NCBI GenBank assembly: GCA_009780595.1
Contig: WQZT01000016.1
Coordinates: 1 to 13,586 of the forward strand
Direction of reading: 5' to 3'
Length of the DNA: 13,586 nucleotides
From: Treponema sp.
Lineage (GTDB): Bacteria; Spirochaetota; Spirochaetia; Treponematales; Breznakiellaceae
Numbering within the stretch: position 1 is the first letter of the stretch; each line of letters begins with the position of its first letter. Below are positions 6,959 through 13,572 of the stretch, piece after piece. A program made the position numbers and the translations under genes. Below the pieces are notes generated by a model. That model searched no databases. It had not been told where the DNA came from and saw only the letters and a program-made list of their open reading frames with translations.

Positions 6959-8332
6959 ATGGAAAGAGAAAGACTGGGATCAAGGCTTGGATTTATTTTC
7001 ATGTCTGCATCGTGCGCCATTGGGCTGGGAAATGTGTGGCGGTTTCCACATCTTGCAGGATCATACGGCGGTGGCTTTTTTCTTTTAATTTTCATCGCGT
7101 GCCTTTTACTGCTGTCGTTGCCGATTTTGGCAGTGGAGTTTGCAGTTGGCAGAGCAAGCCAGCGATCAATTGCCCGTTCCTTTCACCAGCTGCAGCCACA
7201 AGGGACAAAGTGGTCGCTTATGGGTTATGTGGGCATGGCGGGCAATTACATTCTGATGATGTTTTACACAACTATTTCCGGTTGGATGATCAACTATTTT
7301 TTCCGCCTCGCGCGCGGCGATTTTTCCGGCGCGACGCCCGATCAGGTCGGGCAAACATTTGGCTCGATGCTTGCAAGCCCCTTCCAAAATGTCGGGTGGA
7401 TGGTGGTGATGGTGGTGGCAGGCTTTCTTGTATGCGCGCTGGGGTTGCGTAACAGCGTTGAGCGCGTTACTAAAATAATGATGTCCGGCTTGCTGGTGAT
7501 TTTGCTCGTTCTCACTGTGAACGGTCTGACGCTTTCAGGCGCGCGGGAAGGGCTTGCGTTCTTGTTTGTGCCGCGCCTTGACATCCTCAACGAATACAGC
7601 CTTTTCAAAATCATTTCCGAAGCGATGGGGCAAGCGTTCTTTACGGTTTCTGTCGGCATGGGTTCGATGGCGATCTTCGGAAGCTACATCGGCAAAGACC
7701 GCCGCCTTTTGGGGGAAAGCATCAATGTCGGGCTTTTGGATATGACGGTATCGCTGCTTTCCGGCATCGTGGTGTTCACCGCCGTCTTTACGTTTGCACC
7801 GGGCAGCGTCGCCGCCGGACCGGGTCTTGTCTTCGTCACCCTGCCGAACGTTTTTGCAGCAATGCCGCTCGGCCGTTTCTGGGGCGCACTGTTCTTCCTG
7901 TTTATCACCTTCGCCGCGTTCACCACCGTCATTGCCGTTTTCGAAAACCTTATCAGCTGCTTTACCGACATCACCGGCTGGTCGCGCAAAAAGGCGGCAC
8001 TTGCCAATATCCCCATCGTCATTGCCGGATCGCTGCCGGTGGCGCTTGGCTTTAACGTGCTGTCCGGCGTTCAGCCGATGGGCGAAGGTTCAGGTTTCCT
8101 TGACCTGTACGACTTTGCGCTATCCAACAACATCCTGCCGCTCGGCGCGCTTGTGTACGTGCTGTTCTGCATGACGAAACTCGGCTGGGGTTACCAAAAC
8201 TTTATGACGGAAGTCAACGAAGGCAAAGGCCTGAGATTCCCCTCAAACCTGAAGTGGTACTTTACCTTTATCATCCCGGCGGTGATTTTGTTCGTGCTTA
8301 CCATGAGCTATATTGATAAGTTCGCCGGGTAA
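6959..8332 (+). CDS. Sodium-dependent transporter, NSS (SNF) family
   Basis: Inner-membrane Na+-coupled symporter of the neurotransmitter:sodium symporter family (LeuT/TnaT/MhsT type), which imports amino acids or related solutes in bacteria. The 457-aa length is usual. The family signature at the start is clear: GSRLGFIFMSASCAIGLGNV at residues 7-26, continuing into WRFP, where the helix-1 break and Na+/substrate contacts lie, followed by AGSYGGGFFLL. About eleven membrane helices can be counted (roughly 8-28, 35-60, 84-112, 144-162, 171-190, 213-245, 250-275, 305-335, 345-368, 385-406, 432-452), the eleven-helix form common in bacteria. AGGAAGGAG (6945-6953) lies 5 nt before the ATG. The substrate cannot be read from the sequence; the divergent chemoreceptor may sense a related compound, which is a guess. 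Confidence 0.95.
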   Translation: MERERLGSRLGFIFMSASCAIGLGNVWRFPHLAGSYGGGFFLLIFIACLLLLSLPILAVEFAVGRASQRSIARSFHQLQPQGTKWSLMGYVGMAGNYILMMFYTTISGWMINYFFRLARGDFSGATPDQVGQTFGSMLASPFQNVGWMVVMVVAGFLVCALGLRNSVERVTKIMMSGLLVILLVLTVNGLTLSGAREGLAFLFVPRLDILNEYSLFKIISEAMGQAFFTVSVGMGSMAIFGSYIGKDRRLLGESINVGLLDMTVSLLSGIVVFTAVFTFAPGSVAAGPGLVFVTLPNVFAAMPLGRFWGALFFLFITFAAFTTVIAVFENLISCFTDITGWSRKKAALANIPIVIAGSLPVALGFNVLSGVQPMGEGSGFLDLYDFALSNNILPLGALVYVLFCMTKLGWGYQNFMTEVNEGKGLRFPSNLKWYFTFIIPAVILFVLTMSYIDKFAG

Positions 8333-8358
8333 GTTTACTACAGCAGACCTTACTAACT

Positions 8359-8400
8359 GCAACCCGCCGCCGCTTTGTTTGCGGTTGGCGGGTTTTGTTG
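8359..8400 (+). terminator. Intrinsic terminator after the NSS transporter gene
   Basis: AACCCGCC (8361-8368) pairs with GGCGGGTT (8387-8394), with an inner CCGC/GCGG stem around a TTTGTTT loop, and TTTTGTTG follows (8393-8400). The hairpin starts about 27 nt after the transporter stop. There is no U-run on the other strand, so it acts on the plus-strand transcript. Confidence 0.8.
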
Positions 8401-8595
8401 CAAATTGGTAGCTAAATTATATAGAAGATAATATAAGAGAGAAACGTAAAGCCAATTAAAAATATTTTGAAACCTATTCGTGAACAAATTGGTAGAGACG
8501 CTACTCTATAAACATAACAAATTTAGCCGAAGAAGATATTCTGGCTACGGTAACACACTCTCGAAAATTACACGCCTCTCACCACGTGCACCCAC
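8401..8595. other. AT-rich intergenic stretch without a recognisable gene
   Basis: Between the transporter terminator and the 3' end of the arginine operon I find no credible coding frame, RNA gene or promoter. An 11-bp direct repeat, CAAATTGGTAG, occurs at 8401-8411 and 8485-8495. Short open stretches on the plus strand are broken by stops and lack starts, so a decayed gene is possible but unproven. I see no intrinsic terminator for the leftward arginine operon here. Confidence 0.5.
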
Positions 8596-8943
8596 TCACA
8601 ACGCTGCGAGGTGAAACCGCAGGCGCTCTTGCCATGCATCCGTCTTGCTGATTGCGTCAGTAACTCCCAACCGCAGAAGATCATCTCGTCTGTCATCCAC
8701 GCTGGAACTGAGCACGATGACGGGGCCTGAGTAAGCATCTTGCAGATTTTTCAGGAACTCTTCGCCTTCCGCATCCGCAAAGGTTAAGCCCACGATAACC
8801 ATGTCGGCAATGCCGCCTGAAATGGCTACACTCGACTCTTGAGCGCTGCTAAAACTTTCTGCTTCAAAACCTTCTTTCTTCAGGAAGTTTCGCATGAACT
8901 TCCTGAAAAATTCGCTGTGGTCAACGTGTACGATTCGCTTCAT
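8596..8943 (-). CDS. Atypical receiver-domain protein lacking the phosphoacceptor Asp
   Basis: Stand-alone receiver-like (REC) protein of 115 aa with no output domain. The fold signature is visible: MKRIVHVDHSEFFRKFMRNF at the start, a hydrophobic beta-3 strand in IADMVIVGLTF, the G60 eight residues after the phosphosite as in normal RECs, PVIVLSSS at 74-81 and a conserved-position K100 in AISK. The acidic pair is reduced to D8-H9, and the phosphoacceptor position is G52 instead of Asp, so conventional phosphorylation is not expected. The ATG at 8943 gives the standard REC start; a GTG at 8973 would add 10 residues with no REC match and overlap argD. No Shine-Dalgarno sequence precedes the ATG, which lies 19 nt after the argD stop. 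It is probably read from the arginine operon. The role is unknown; protein-protein signalling without phosphotransfer is possible. Confidence 0.85.
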   Translation of the reverse strand: MKRIVHVDHSEFFRKFMRNFLKKEGFEAESFSSAQESSVAISGGIADMVIVGLTFADAEGEEFLKNLQDAYSGPVIVLSSSVDDRRDDLLRLGVTDAISKTDAWQERLRFHLAAL

Positions 8944-8962
8944 ATAAATAGTATAGCATACT

Positions 8963-10144
8963 TTACAGTACACTTCTCAATATTTCCAGCCCTTGCGCGA
9001 TTTCCTGGTCGCTGATGATGTACGGCGGCAGCATTCGCAGGGTTTTTTTGCCCGCGCTGATAACCAGCAGCCCCGGATCTCCCCCGCTTTTGGCTCGCCC
9101 AATCGCCGCTTCGATAACGGGGCGGGCTTCACTGTCGATGTCCACGCCGATCATCAAGCCCTTGCCCCGAATGGCAGTGATGTTCGGGTGCTTCCACGCG
9201 GCGATGGCGGTGGAAAGCATTTCCCCCTTGCGGGCAATTTCGCGCAGGAAAGCGGGCTGTGCCACCGTGTCTAGCACGACAAGACCGGCGGCGGCGGCAA
9301 CGGCATTTCCGCCAAAGGTGCTGCCGTGATCGCCTAACTGCAGCACATCCGCCGCCTTCTCGCCCGCGAGAACCGCCCCAACCGGAATCCCGCCGGACAG
9401 CCCTTTCGCAAGGGTAACAATGTCCGGCTTTATGCCGTAGCCCTCGCACGCCAGGAACGTGCCTGTCCGCCCAACTCCGGTCTGAATTTCATCGAACACC
9501 AGCAGAATGTCCCGCTCGGCGCAGAGGCGGGCGGCGGCAGCAAGGTACTCAGCGGACAGCGGTTTGATACCGCTTTCGCCCTGCACGGCTTCCAGCATAA
9601 ACCCGGCGGTTGTGGCGGGGTTCAGCGCCCGATCCAGCGCGTCAATATCCTCGGCGGGAACGTAGACAAACCCCTCGGTGTACGGGCCGAAGTCCTTGTG
9701 AAAACTGTCCTGCCCCGTTGCCGCAAGCGTCGTGATTGTCCTGCCGTGAAAACTGTCCCGCAGTGTTACAATCGTGTGCCGTCCCGTACCGTACTTGGCA
9801 AGCGAATACTTGCGGACAATCTTGCACGCGCCTTCGTTTGCCTCCGCGCCTGAGTTCGCCAGGAACACATTTTTCATCCCCGCGCCTGAACAAGCGGCAA
9901 CGAGTTTTTCCGCAAACGCCGCCGATACGTCGCTCATATAATAATTACAGGTGTGGTTCAGCTTTCCTGCCTGTTCGCTAATCGCCTTGACCAGCGGCGG
10001 GTACGCGTGCCCCAGACAATTCACCGCAATACCGGCGGCGAAATCCAGATACCGCTTGCCGTTCACATCCGTCAGCCACGCCCCTTCGCCCTTCGCGAAC
10101 GTTACCGGCAACCGTTGGTAGGTATTCATAAAAACATCGCTCAT
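8963..10144 (-). CDS. argD: Acetylornithine aminotransferase
   Basis: PLP-dependent class-III aminotransferase that converts N-acetylglutamate semialdehyde to N-acetylornithine with glutamate as amino donor; some members also act on succinyl-diaminopimelate. It has 393 aa from the ATG at 10144. A GTG two codons upstream is open but is itself the last base triplet of the AAAGGAG Shine-Dalgarno sequence, so the ATG with 5-nt spacing is preferred. Key motifs: NSGAEANE at 97-104 (cofactor phosphate binding), FHGRT at 132-136, VFDEIQTGVGRTG at 216-228 with D218 contacting the pyridine nitrogen, and TLAKGLSGG at 244-252 with the Schiff-base K247. FGGN (277-280) follows as usual. It starts 14 bp after the argB stop, consistent with operon expression. 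The arginine role rests on the neighbours argB, argC and argJ. Confidence 0.96.
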   Translation of the reverse strand: MSDVFMNTYQRLPVTFAKGEGAWLTDVNGKRYLDFAAGIAVNCLGHAYPPLVKAISEQAGKLNHTCNYYMSDVSAAFAEKLVAACSGAGMKNVFLANSGAEANEGACKIVRKYSLAKYGTGRHTIVTLRDSFHGRTITTLAATGQDSFHKDFGPYTEGFVYVPAEDIDALDRALNPATTAGFMLEAVQGESGIKPLSAEYLAAAARLCAERDILLVFDEIQTGVGRTGTFLACEGYGIKPDIVTLAKGLSGGIPVGAVLAGEKAADVLQLGDHGSTFGGNAVAAAAGLVVLDTVAQPAFLREIARKGEMLSTAIAAWKHPNITAIRGKGLMIGVDIDSEARPVIEAAIGRAKSGGDPGLLVISAGKKTLRMLPPYIISDQEIAQGLEILRSVL

Positions 10145-10158
10145 AGACACTCCTTTCT

Positions 10159-11031
10159 TTACTCTATCATTGTTCCGATGCCTTCATCGGTAAAAAGTTC
10201 GATAAGCAGCGCGTGGGGCAAACGCCCGTCGATGATGTGGGCTTTTTTCACGCCCTCGTTGAGCGCGAGTATACAGCAGTCCGTTTTCGGGATCATCCCT
10301 TTGCTGACAATGCCGTCTTTTTTCAGGGTTTCCAGTTCCGAGCGGCTGACGGCGGCGATCAGCGAATCGGGGTTTTGCACATCACGCAGCAGCCCGCGAA
10401 CATCCGTCATCAGAAAAAGCTTTTCCGCCTTCAACGCGCCCGCGATTTTCGCCGCGGCGATGTCGGCGTTGACGTTCAGCGACTGACCTTCGTCATTGCC
10501 AATGCCGTACGCCACCGAGGAAATAACCGGAATCATCCCCTGCGCCAAAAGCGAATCAACGAGCTGGGTGTCAACCTCCTGCACATCGCCGACAAGCCCG
10601 AGGTCATCGCCGCCGCGCAGACGGCGCGCCTTCAGCATCGCGCCGTCAATTCCGCACAGCCCGACCGCTTTGCCGCCGGAACGCTGAATGAGCGCGCAGA
10701 TGTCTTTGTTGACCTTGCCGCACAGAACCATCTGGACAACTTCCATCGTTTCTTCGTCGGTGTAGCGCAGCCCGTTGATAAAGCGGCTTTCCTTGCCGAT
10801 TTTTTTCAACGCGGCTTCGATTTCCGGGCCGCCGCCATGCACCAGCACCGTGCGTATCCCGATCCCCGCCATCAGCAAAATATCCTGAATCACCGCCGAC
10901 TTCAGGAACTCGTTGATCATCGCGTTGCCGCCGTACTTGACTACGACAGTTTTGCCCCGGAACTCGTGGATATATGGAAGAGCTTTGACGAGCGCCTCAG
11001 CCCTGTCCGCATTGTTCATTGTTTCGTTCAT
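10159..11031 (-). CDS. argB: Acetylglutamate kinase
   Basis: Amino-acid kinase family enzyme that phosphorylates N-acetylglutamate, the usual control point when the acetyl group is recycled. From the ATG at 11031 it has 290 aa. Motifs: KYGGNAM at 32-38 (phosphate binding, K32), LVHGGGPEI at 63-71, GLCGIDG at 124-130, NVNAD at 186-190 and SKGMIPK at 243-249. The N-terminal AEALVKALPYIHEFRGKT (11-28) matches the additional helix of arginine-inhibited hexameric enzymes and is absent from the arginine-insensitive E. coli type. The C-terminal LFTDEGIGTMI is also typical of that group. Feedback inhibition is therefore inferred. The frame stays open upstream to an ATG at 11133 inside argJ, but that start lacks a ribosome-binding site and would add 34 non-conserved residues. 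Even the preferred start has only a weak GGGA. Confidence 0.95.
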   Translation of the reverse strand: MNETMNNADRAEALVKALPYIHEFRGKTVVVKYGGNAMINEFLKSAVIQDILLMAGIGIRTVLVHGGGPEIEAALKKIGKESRFINGLRYTDEETMEVVQMVLCGKVNKDICALIQRSGGKAVGLCGIDGAMLKARRLRGGDDLGLVGDVQEVDTQLVDSLLAQGMIPVISSVAYGIGNDEGQSLNVNADIAAAKIAGALKAEKLFLMTDVRGLLRDVQNPDSLIAAVSRSELETLKKDGIVSKGMIPKTDCCILALNEGVKKAHIIDGRLPHALLIELFTDEGIGTMIE

Positions 11032-11045
11032 ATAGATTCCCGTTT

Positions 11046-11143
11046 GGCTTAAGCTTACATTAAGCCCGCTTATGTTCGTTCGATTAAACCCGTTTATATT
11101 CTTACGTTCGATAACTGCCGTTAATCTTGACATAATCGAACGT
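11046..11143 (-). repeat. Repeats at the argJ/argB junction
   Basis: Three structures overlap here. A perfect 9-bp inverted repeat, ACGTTCGAT (11104-11112) and ATCGAACGT (11135-11143), spans the end of argJ including its stop. CGTTCGAT recurs directly at 11077-11084. Two imperfect 24-bp direct copies lie at 11097-11074 and 11073-11050 (minus-strand reading, 15 of 24 identical), and a 7-bp inverted repeat GGCTTAA/TTAAGCC lies at 11046-11052 and 11060-11066, 15 bp before the argB start. No U-run follows, so these are not intrinsic terminators. Confidence 0.7.
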
Positions 11144-12355
11144 TAGATCGCAGCCCCACGCGGTGGCAGCACCCGCGCCCGCTCCGGCTTTAATCCGAAT
11201 CTCGATGTTCTCTCGACTGAGTATCCGCTTCGCGGTTTCCTCGGAAAACGGCACAGACGCCCCGCCCTGACAAACAACCGCTTCCTCGCCGCCGGAGCCT
11301 GCGCCACTGCGAGTTCCATCTCCATTCGTAAAACTTATATCCACCGCGGCGGGATCAAACTCCGCGCCGGAGTAGCCCATCGCGCAGAGAATCCGCCCCC
11401 AGTTCGCGTCCTCGCCAAAGCAAGCCGCTTTCACAAGGCTGGATGACGCAACCGCCTTCGCCAGCGCTTCGGCAGTGTCCTCGTTCTTCGCGCCGGAAAC
11501 CGCCACCGTCAGCAACTTTGTCGCGCCTTCGCCGTCTCGCGCGGCAGCACGGGCGAGCTTGACGCAGAGAGCTTCCAGCGCGCGCTCGAAAACCTCGCGC
11601 TCAGCCCCCGCCGCCGTGATGGGCGGATTGCCCGCCAGTCCGTTCGCCATAATTATCGCCGCATCGTTCGTTGACGTGTCGCCGTCAACCGTGATGCGGT
11701 TGAACGAGCGGCGCGCCGAGTTCCGCAAGCAGGAATCCAGCACAGTGGAATCGATTGCCGCGTCTGTCGTGATAAAGCACAGCAGCGTCGCCATATTCGG
11801 GTGAATCATCCCCGCGCCCTTTATCATCCCGCCAATCCGCACAGGCTTGCCGCCGATTTCAACTTCCACCGCGCAATCTTTGGGGCGGGTGTCTGTCGTC
11901 ATAATCGCTTCGAGAGCGGCGGCATGCCCCCCCTCGTCAGCGCTCAGGGAATTGCCCAGCGCGGCGATCCCGCTTTCAATAACAGCGATCGGCAGCGGCA
12001 CGCCGATAACCCCGGTGGACGCCACCGCGACTTCCGCCGGCTCGATGGCAAGCACTTCCGCCGCGAGTTCCGTCATTCTACGAGAGGCGGCAATCCCCGC
12101 TTCGCCCGTGCAAGCGTTAGCGTTGCCGGAATTGGCAATTATCGCCCGCAACGCGCCGCCCTTCAGGTTTTCCTGACTCACCAAAATGCAAGCCGCCTTC
12201 ACGCGATTCGTCGTAAAAACGCCCGCCGCCGCGCAAACCGTCTCCGAATAAATCAGCGCCAAATCCCGCTTCTTCGCGCTTGCCTTAATCCCGCAGCGAA
12301 CACCGCCCGCCTTGAAACCCTTCGCAGCGCATACTCCGCCACCAATTTCCTTCAT
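11102..12355 (-). CDS. argJ: Glutamate N-acetyltransferase / amino-acid acetyltransferase (ornithine acetyltransferase)
   Basis: ArgJ transfers the acetyl group from N-acetylornithine to glutamate, releasing ornithine and regenerating acetylglutamate; bifunctional forms also use acetyl-CoA. From the ATG at 12355 it has 417 aa, normal length, with AGGAG 7 nt upstream; open frame further upstream runs into argC and has no family match. The precursor cuts itself before a Thr: here KGAGMIHPNMAT (179-190) places the cut between A189 and the nucleophile T190. STGVIG (113-118) carries the oxyanion-hole Thr-Gly. TVDGDTSTND (222-231) and the C-terminal CDLTFDYVKINGSYRT (402-417) are characteristic. 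It lies 22 bp after argC. No argA or argE is in the window, so whether this enzyme is mono- or bifunctional cannot be decided. Confidence 0.96.
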   Translation of the reverse strand: MKEIGGGVCAAKGFKAGGVRCGIKASAKKRDLALIYSETVCAAAGVFTTNRVKAACILVSQENLKGGALRAIIANSGNANACTGEAGIAASRRMTELAAEVLAIEPAEVAVASTGVIGVPLPIAVIESGIAALGNSLSADEGGHAAALEAIMTTDTRPKDCAVEVEIGGKPVRIGGMIKGAGMIHPNMATLLCFITTDAAIDSTVLDSCLRNSARRSFNRITVDGDTSTNDAAIIMANGLAGNPPITAAGAEREVFERALEALCVKLARAAARDGEGATKLLTVAVSGAKNEDTAEALAKAVASSSLVKAACFGEDANWGRILCAMGYSGAEFDPAAVDISFTNGDGTRSGAGSGGEEAVVCQGGASVPFSEETAKRILSRENIEIRIKAGAGAGAATAWGCDLTFDYVKINGSYRT

Positions 12356-12377
12356 TATAATGCTCCTAATAATGCCC

Positions 12378-13502
12378 CTAGAAAAGCGCCGGAATCGTGT
12401 CCAGCCCCTCCGTCTCGTCAAACCCCATCACGATATTCATATTCTGCACCGCCTGCCCCGCCGCGCCCTTCACCATATTATCAATCGCCGAAACCACAAT
12501 CAGCGTAGTTCCGCTCTGATCGATATTCACCGCAATATCGCAAACGTTCGACTGCCGCACACGCCCAGTCGCAGGCTGAATCCCCGCCGGAAGAACCCTC
12601 ACAAACGGCTCGTCTTTGTAAAACGCCGCGTACATCTCCCGAATCTCCAGCATACTCGTCTCCACCTCTTTGGAAGGCGGGCGCGGCGCGGAACACGGCG
12701 CAGCGTACGACACAGCGTGAAAATCTTTTTTGAGCGGAATATAACTTGTGCTGAGAATGCCCCGGTTCATCGGCGCAAGGTGCGGAGTAAAAATAACCTC
12801 CGGCGCATCTCGCCCAAAAAGCCCCGCCATGTTTTTCACATTGCGGCTTATCTCCGGCGTGTGCCGATGAGCGCCAACTTTGTACGGCGACATCGAATCC
12901 GCACACTCCGGAAAATGGAAAGACTTCTGCGGATCGCGCCCGCCGCCGGTAATTCCCGATGCCGCATCCACGATGATAGTCCTCTCCGGCGCGGCAATCC
13001 CCGTTGCCAAGGCAGGAAACACCGCCAGCGACGCCGCCGTCGGGTAACAACCAGGATTGCCAATTATCACCGACCCAGCAGCAGCCAGCGTTTTTATGCG
13101 GTCGCGGTTCAGTTCAGGCAACCCGTACACAGAACACTTCCGCAGCGCCGGAACAATAAACCCCGTGCCGTACCACGCCTTGTACGTCTCCTCGTCATCA
13201 TCAAAGCGAAAATCCGCCGAAAGGTCGATAAACGAAATCCCCTTTTCCAGACAAGCCTTCGCGTACGCCTCCCCCACACCGTGCGGCAACGCGGCAAAAA
13301 CCACATCCGACGCCGCAACAACCTCCTCCGGCTTGTGCAGCGGGCGGGAAACCATCCCCAAAAAGTTGGGATACACATCCTCGATGTGCCCCGCAAGACT
13401 CACCGAACCCAGCGAAAGAGACCGCACCCGGGGATGCCGCGCCAGCAACCGAACCAACTCCGACCCCGCGTACCCCGCCGCGCCAATAATGCCGACAACC
13501 AT
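12378..13502 (-). CDS. argC: N-acetyl-gamma-glutamyl-phosphate reductase
   Basis: NADPH-dependent reductase that converts N-acetylglutamyl phosphate to the semialdehyde. It has the Rossmann start VGIIGAAGYAGSELVRLL (3-20), the catalytic cysteine C152 in GNPGCYPTA (148-156), ASGITGGGR (181-189) and the active-site histidine region GAHRHTPEI (210-218), followed by FTPHLAPMNRGILSTSY. At 374 aa it is somewhat longer than the usual roughly 345; the extra length appears to be an insertion of about 20 residues near 262-284, before FYKDEPFVRVLP. GGAGG (13513-13509) lies 6 nt before the ATG. It is the first gene of the leftward operon argC-argJ-argB-argD-REC, with a promoter and palindromic boxes immediately upstream. 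Confidence 0.96.
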   Translation of the reverse strand: MVVGIIGAAGYAGSELVRLLARHPRVRSLSLGSVSLAGHIEDVYPNFLGMVSRPLHKPEEVVAASDVVFAALPHGVGEAYAKACLEKGISFIDLSADFRFDDDEETYKAWYGTGFIVPALRKCSVYGLPELNRDRIKTLAAAGSVIIGNPGCYPTAASLAVFPALATGIAAPERTIIVDAASGITGGGRDPQKSFHFPECADSMSPYKVGAHRHTPEISRNVKNMAGLFGRDAPEVIFTPHLAPMNRGILSTSYIPLKKDFHAVSYAAPCSAPRPPSKEVETSMLEIREMYAAFYKDEPFVRVLPAGIQPATGRVRQSNVCDIAVNIDQSGTTLIVVSAIDNMVKGAAGQAVQNMNIVMGFDETEGLDTIPALF

Positions 13503-13527
13503 ACCAGACCTCCGCTACTAGGTACAT

Positions 13528-13555
13528 ATTCTGCATAAATATTTAACCGTGTCAA
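13528..13555 (-). promoter_or_regulatory. Promoter of the arginine operon
   Basis: On the minus strand a perfect -35 TTGACA (13555-13550) is followed after 16 bp by CAGAAT (13533-13528), four of six -10 matches; GAATAT at 18-bp spacing is an alternative. Transcription would begin near 13521, about 19 nt before argC, which agrees with the position of its GGAGG. Confidence 0.6.
13532..13545. promoter_or_regulatory. ARG-box-like operator 1, inside the argC promoter
   Basis: TGCATAAATATTTA has the TNNAT-(AT)4-ATNNA layout of ArgR boxes, with one strong half-site (TGCAT) and one degenerate half-site. It fills the -35/-10 spacer and touches the -10, the position expected for a repressor. No argR gene is in the window, so the regulator is inferred. 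Confidence 0.5.
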
Positions 13556-13572
13556 GCGATTGAATATTTTGT

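Noticed and set aside
8596..8660. Possible intrinsic terminator at the 3' end of the arginine operon
   Set aside because: Only a short TCACC/GGTGA pairing with a long loop is seen, with no U-run.
8944..8973. GTG start giving the receiver-like protein ten extra residues
   Set aside because: The added residues (VYCKVCYTIY) do not belong to a REC fold and would overlap argD; MKRIVHVD is the normal beginning.
10145..10150. GTG start for argD two codons upstream of the ATG
   Set aside because: The GTG overlaps the AAAGGAG Shine-Dalgarno sequence itself; the ATG at 10144 is correctly spaced from it.
10213..11052. Plus-strand open frame (279 codons) opposite argB
   Set aside because: It is an antisense shadow of argB. 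The composition is unlike the neighbours and no ribosome-binding site is visible.
12312..13538. Long plus-strand open frame (408 codons) opposite argC
   Set aside because: It is extremely rich in Arg, His, Pro and Asn and has no domain pattern; it is the antisense shadow of argC, whose catalytic motifs are intact on the minus strand.
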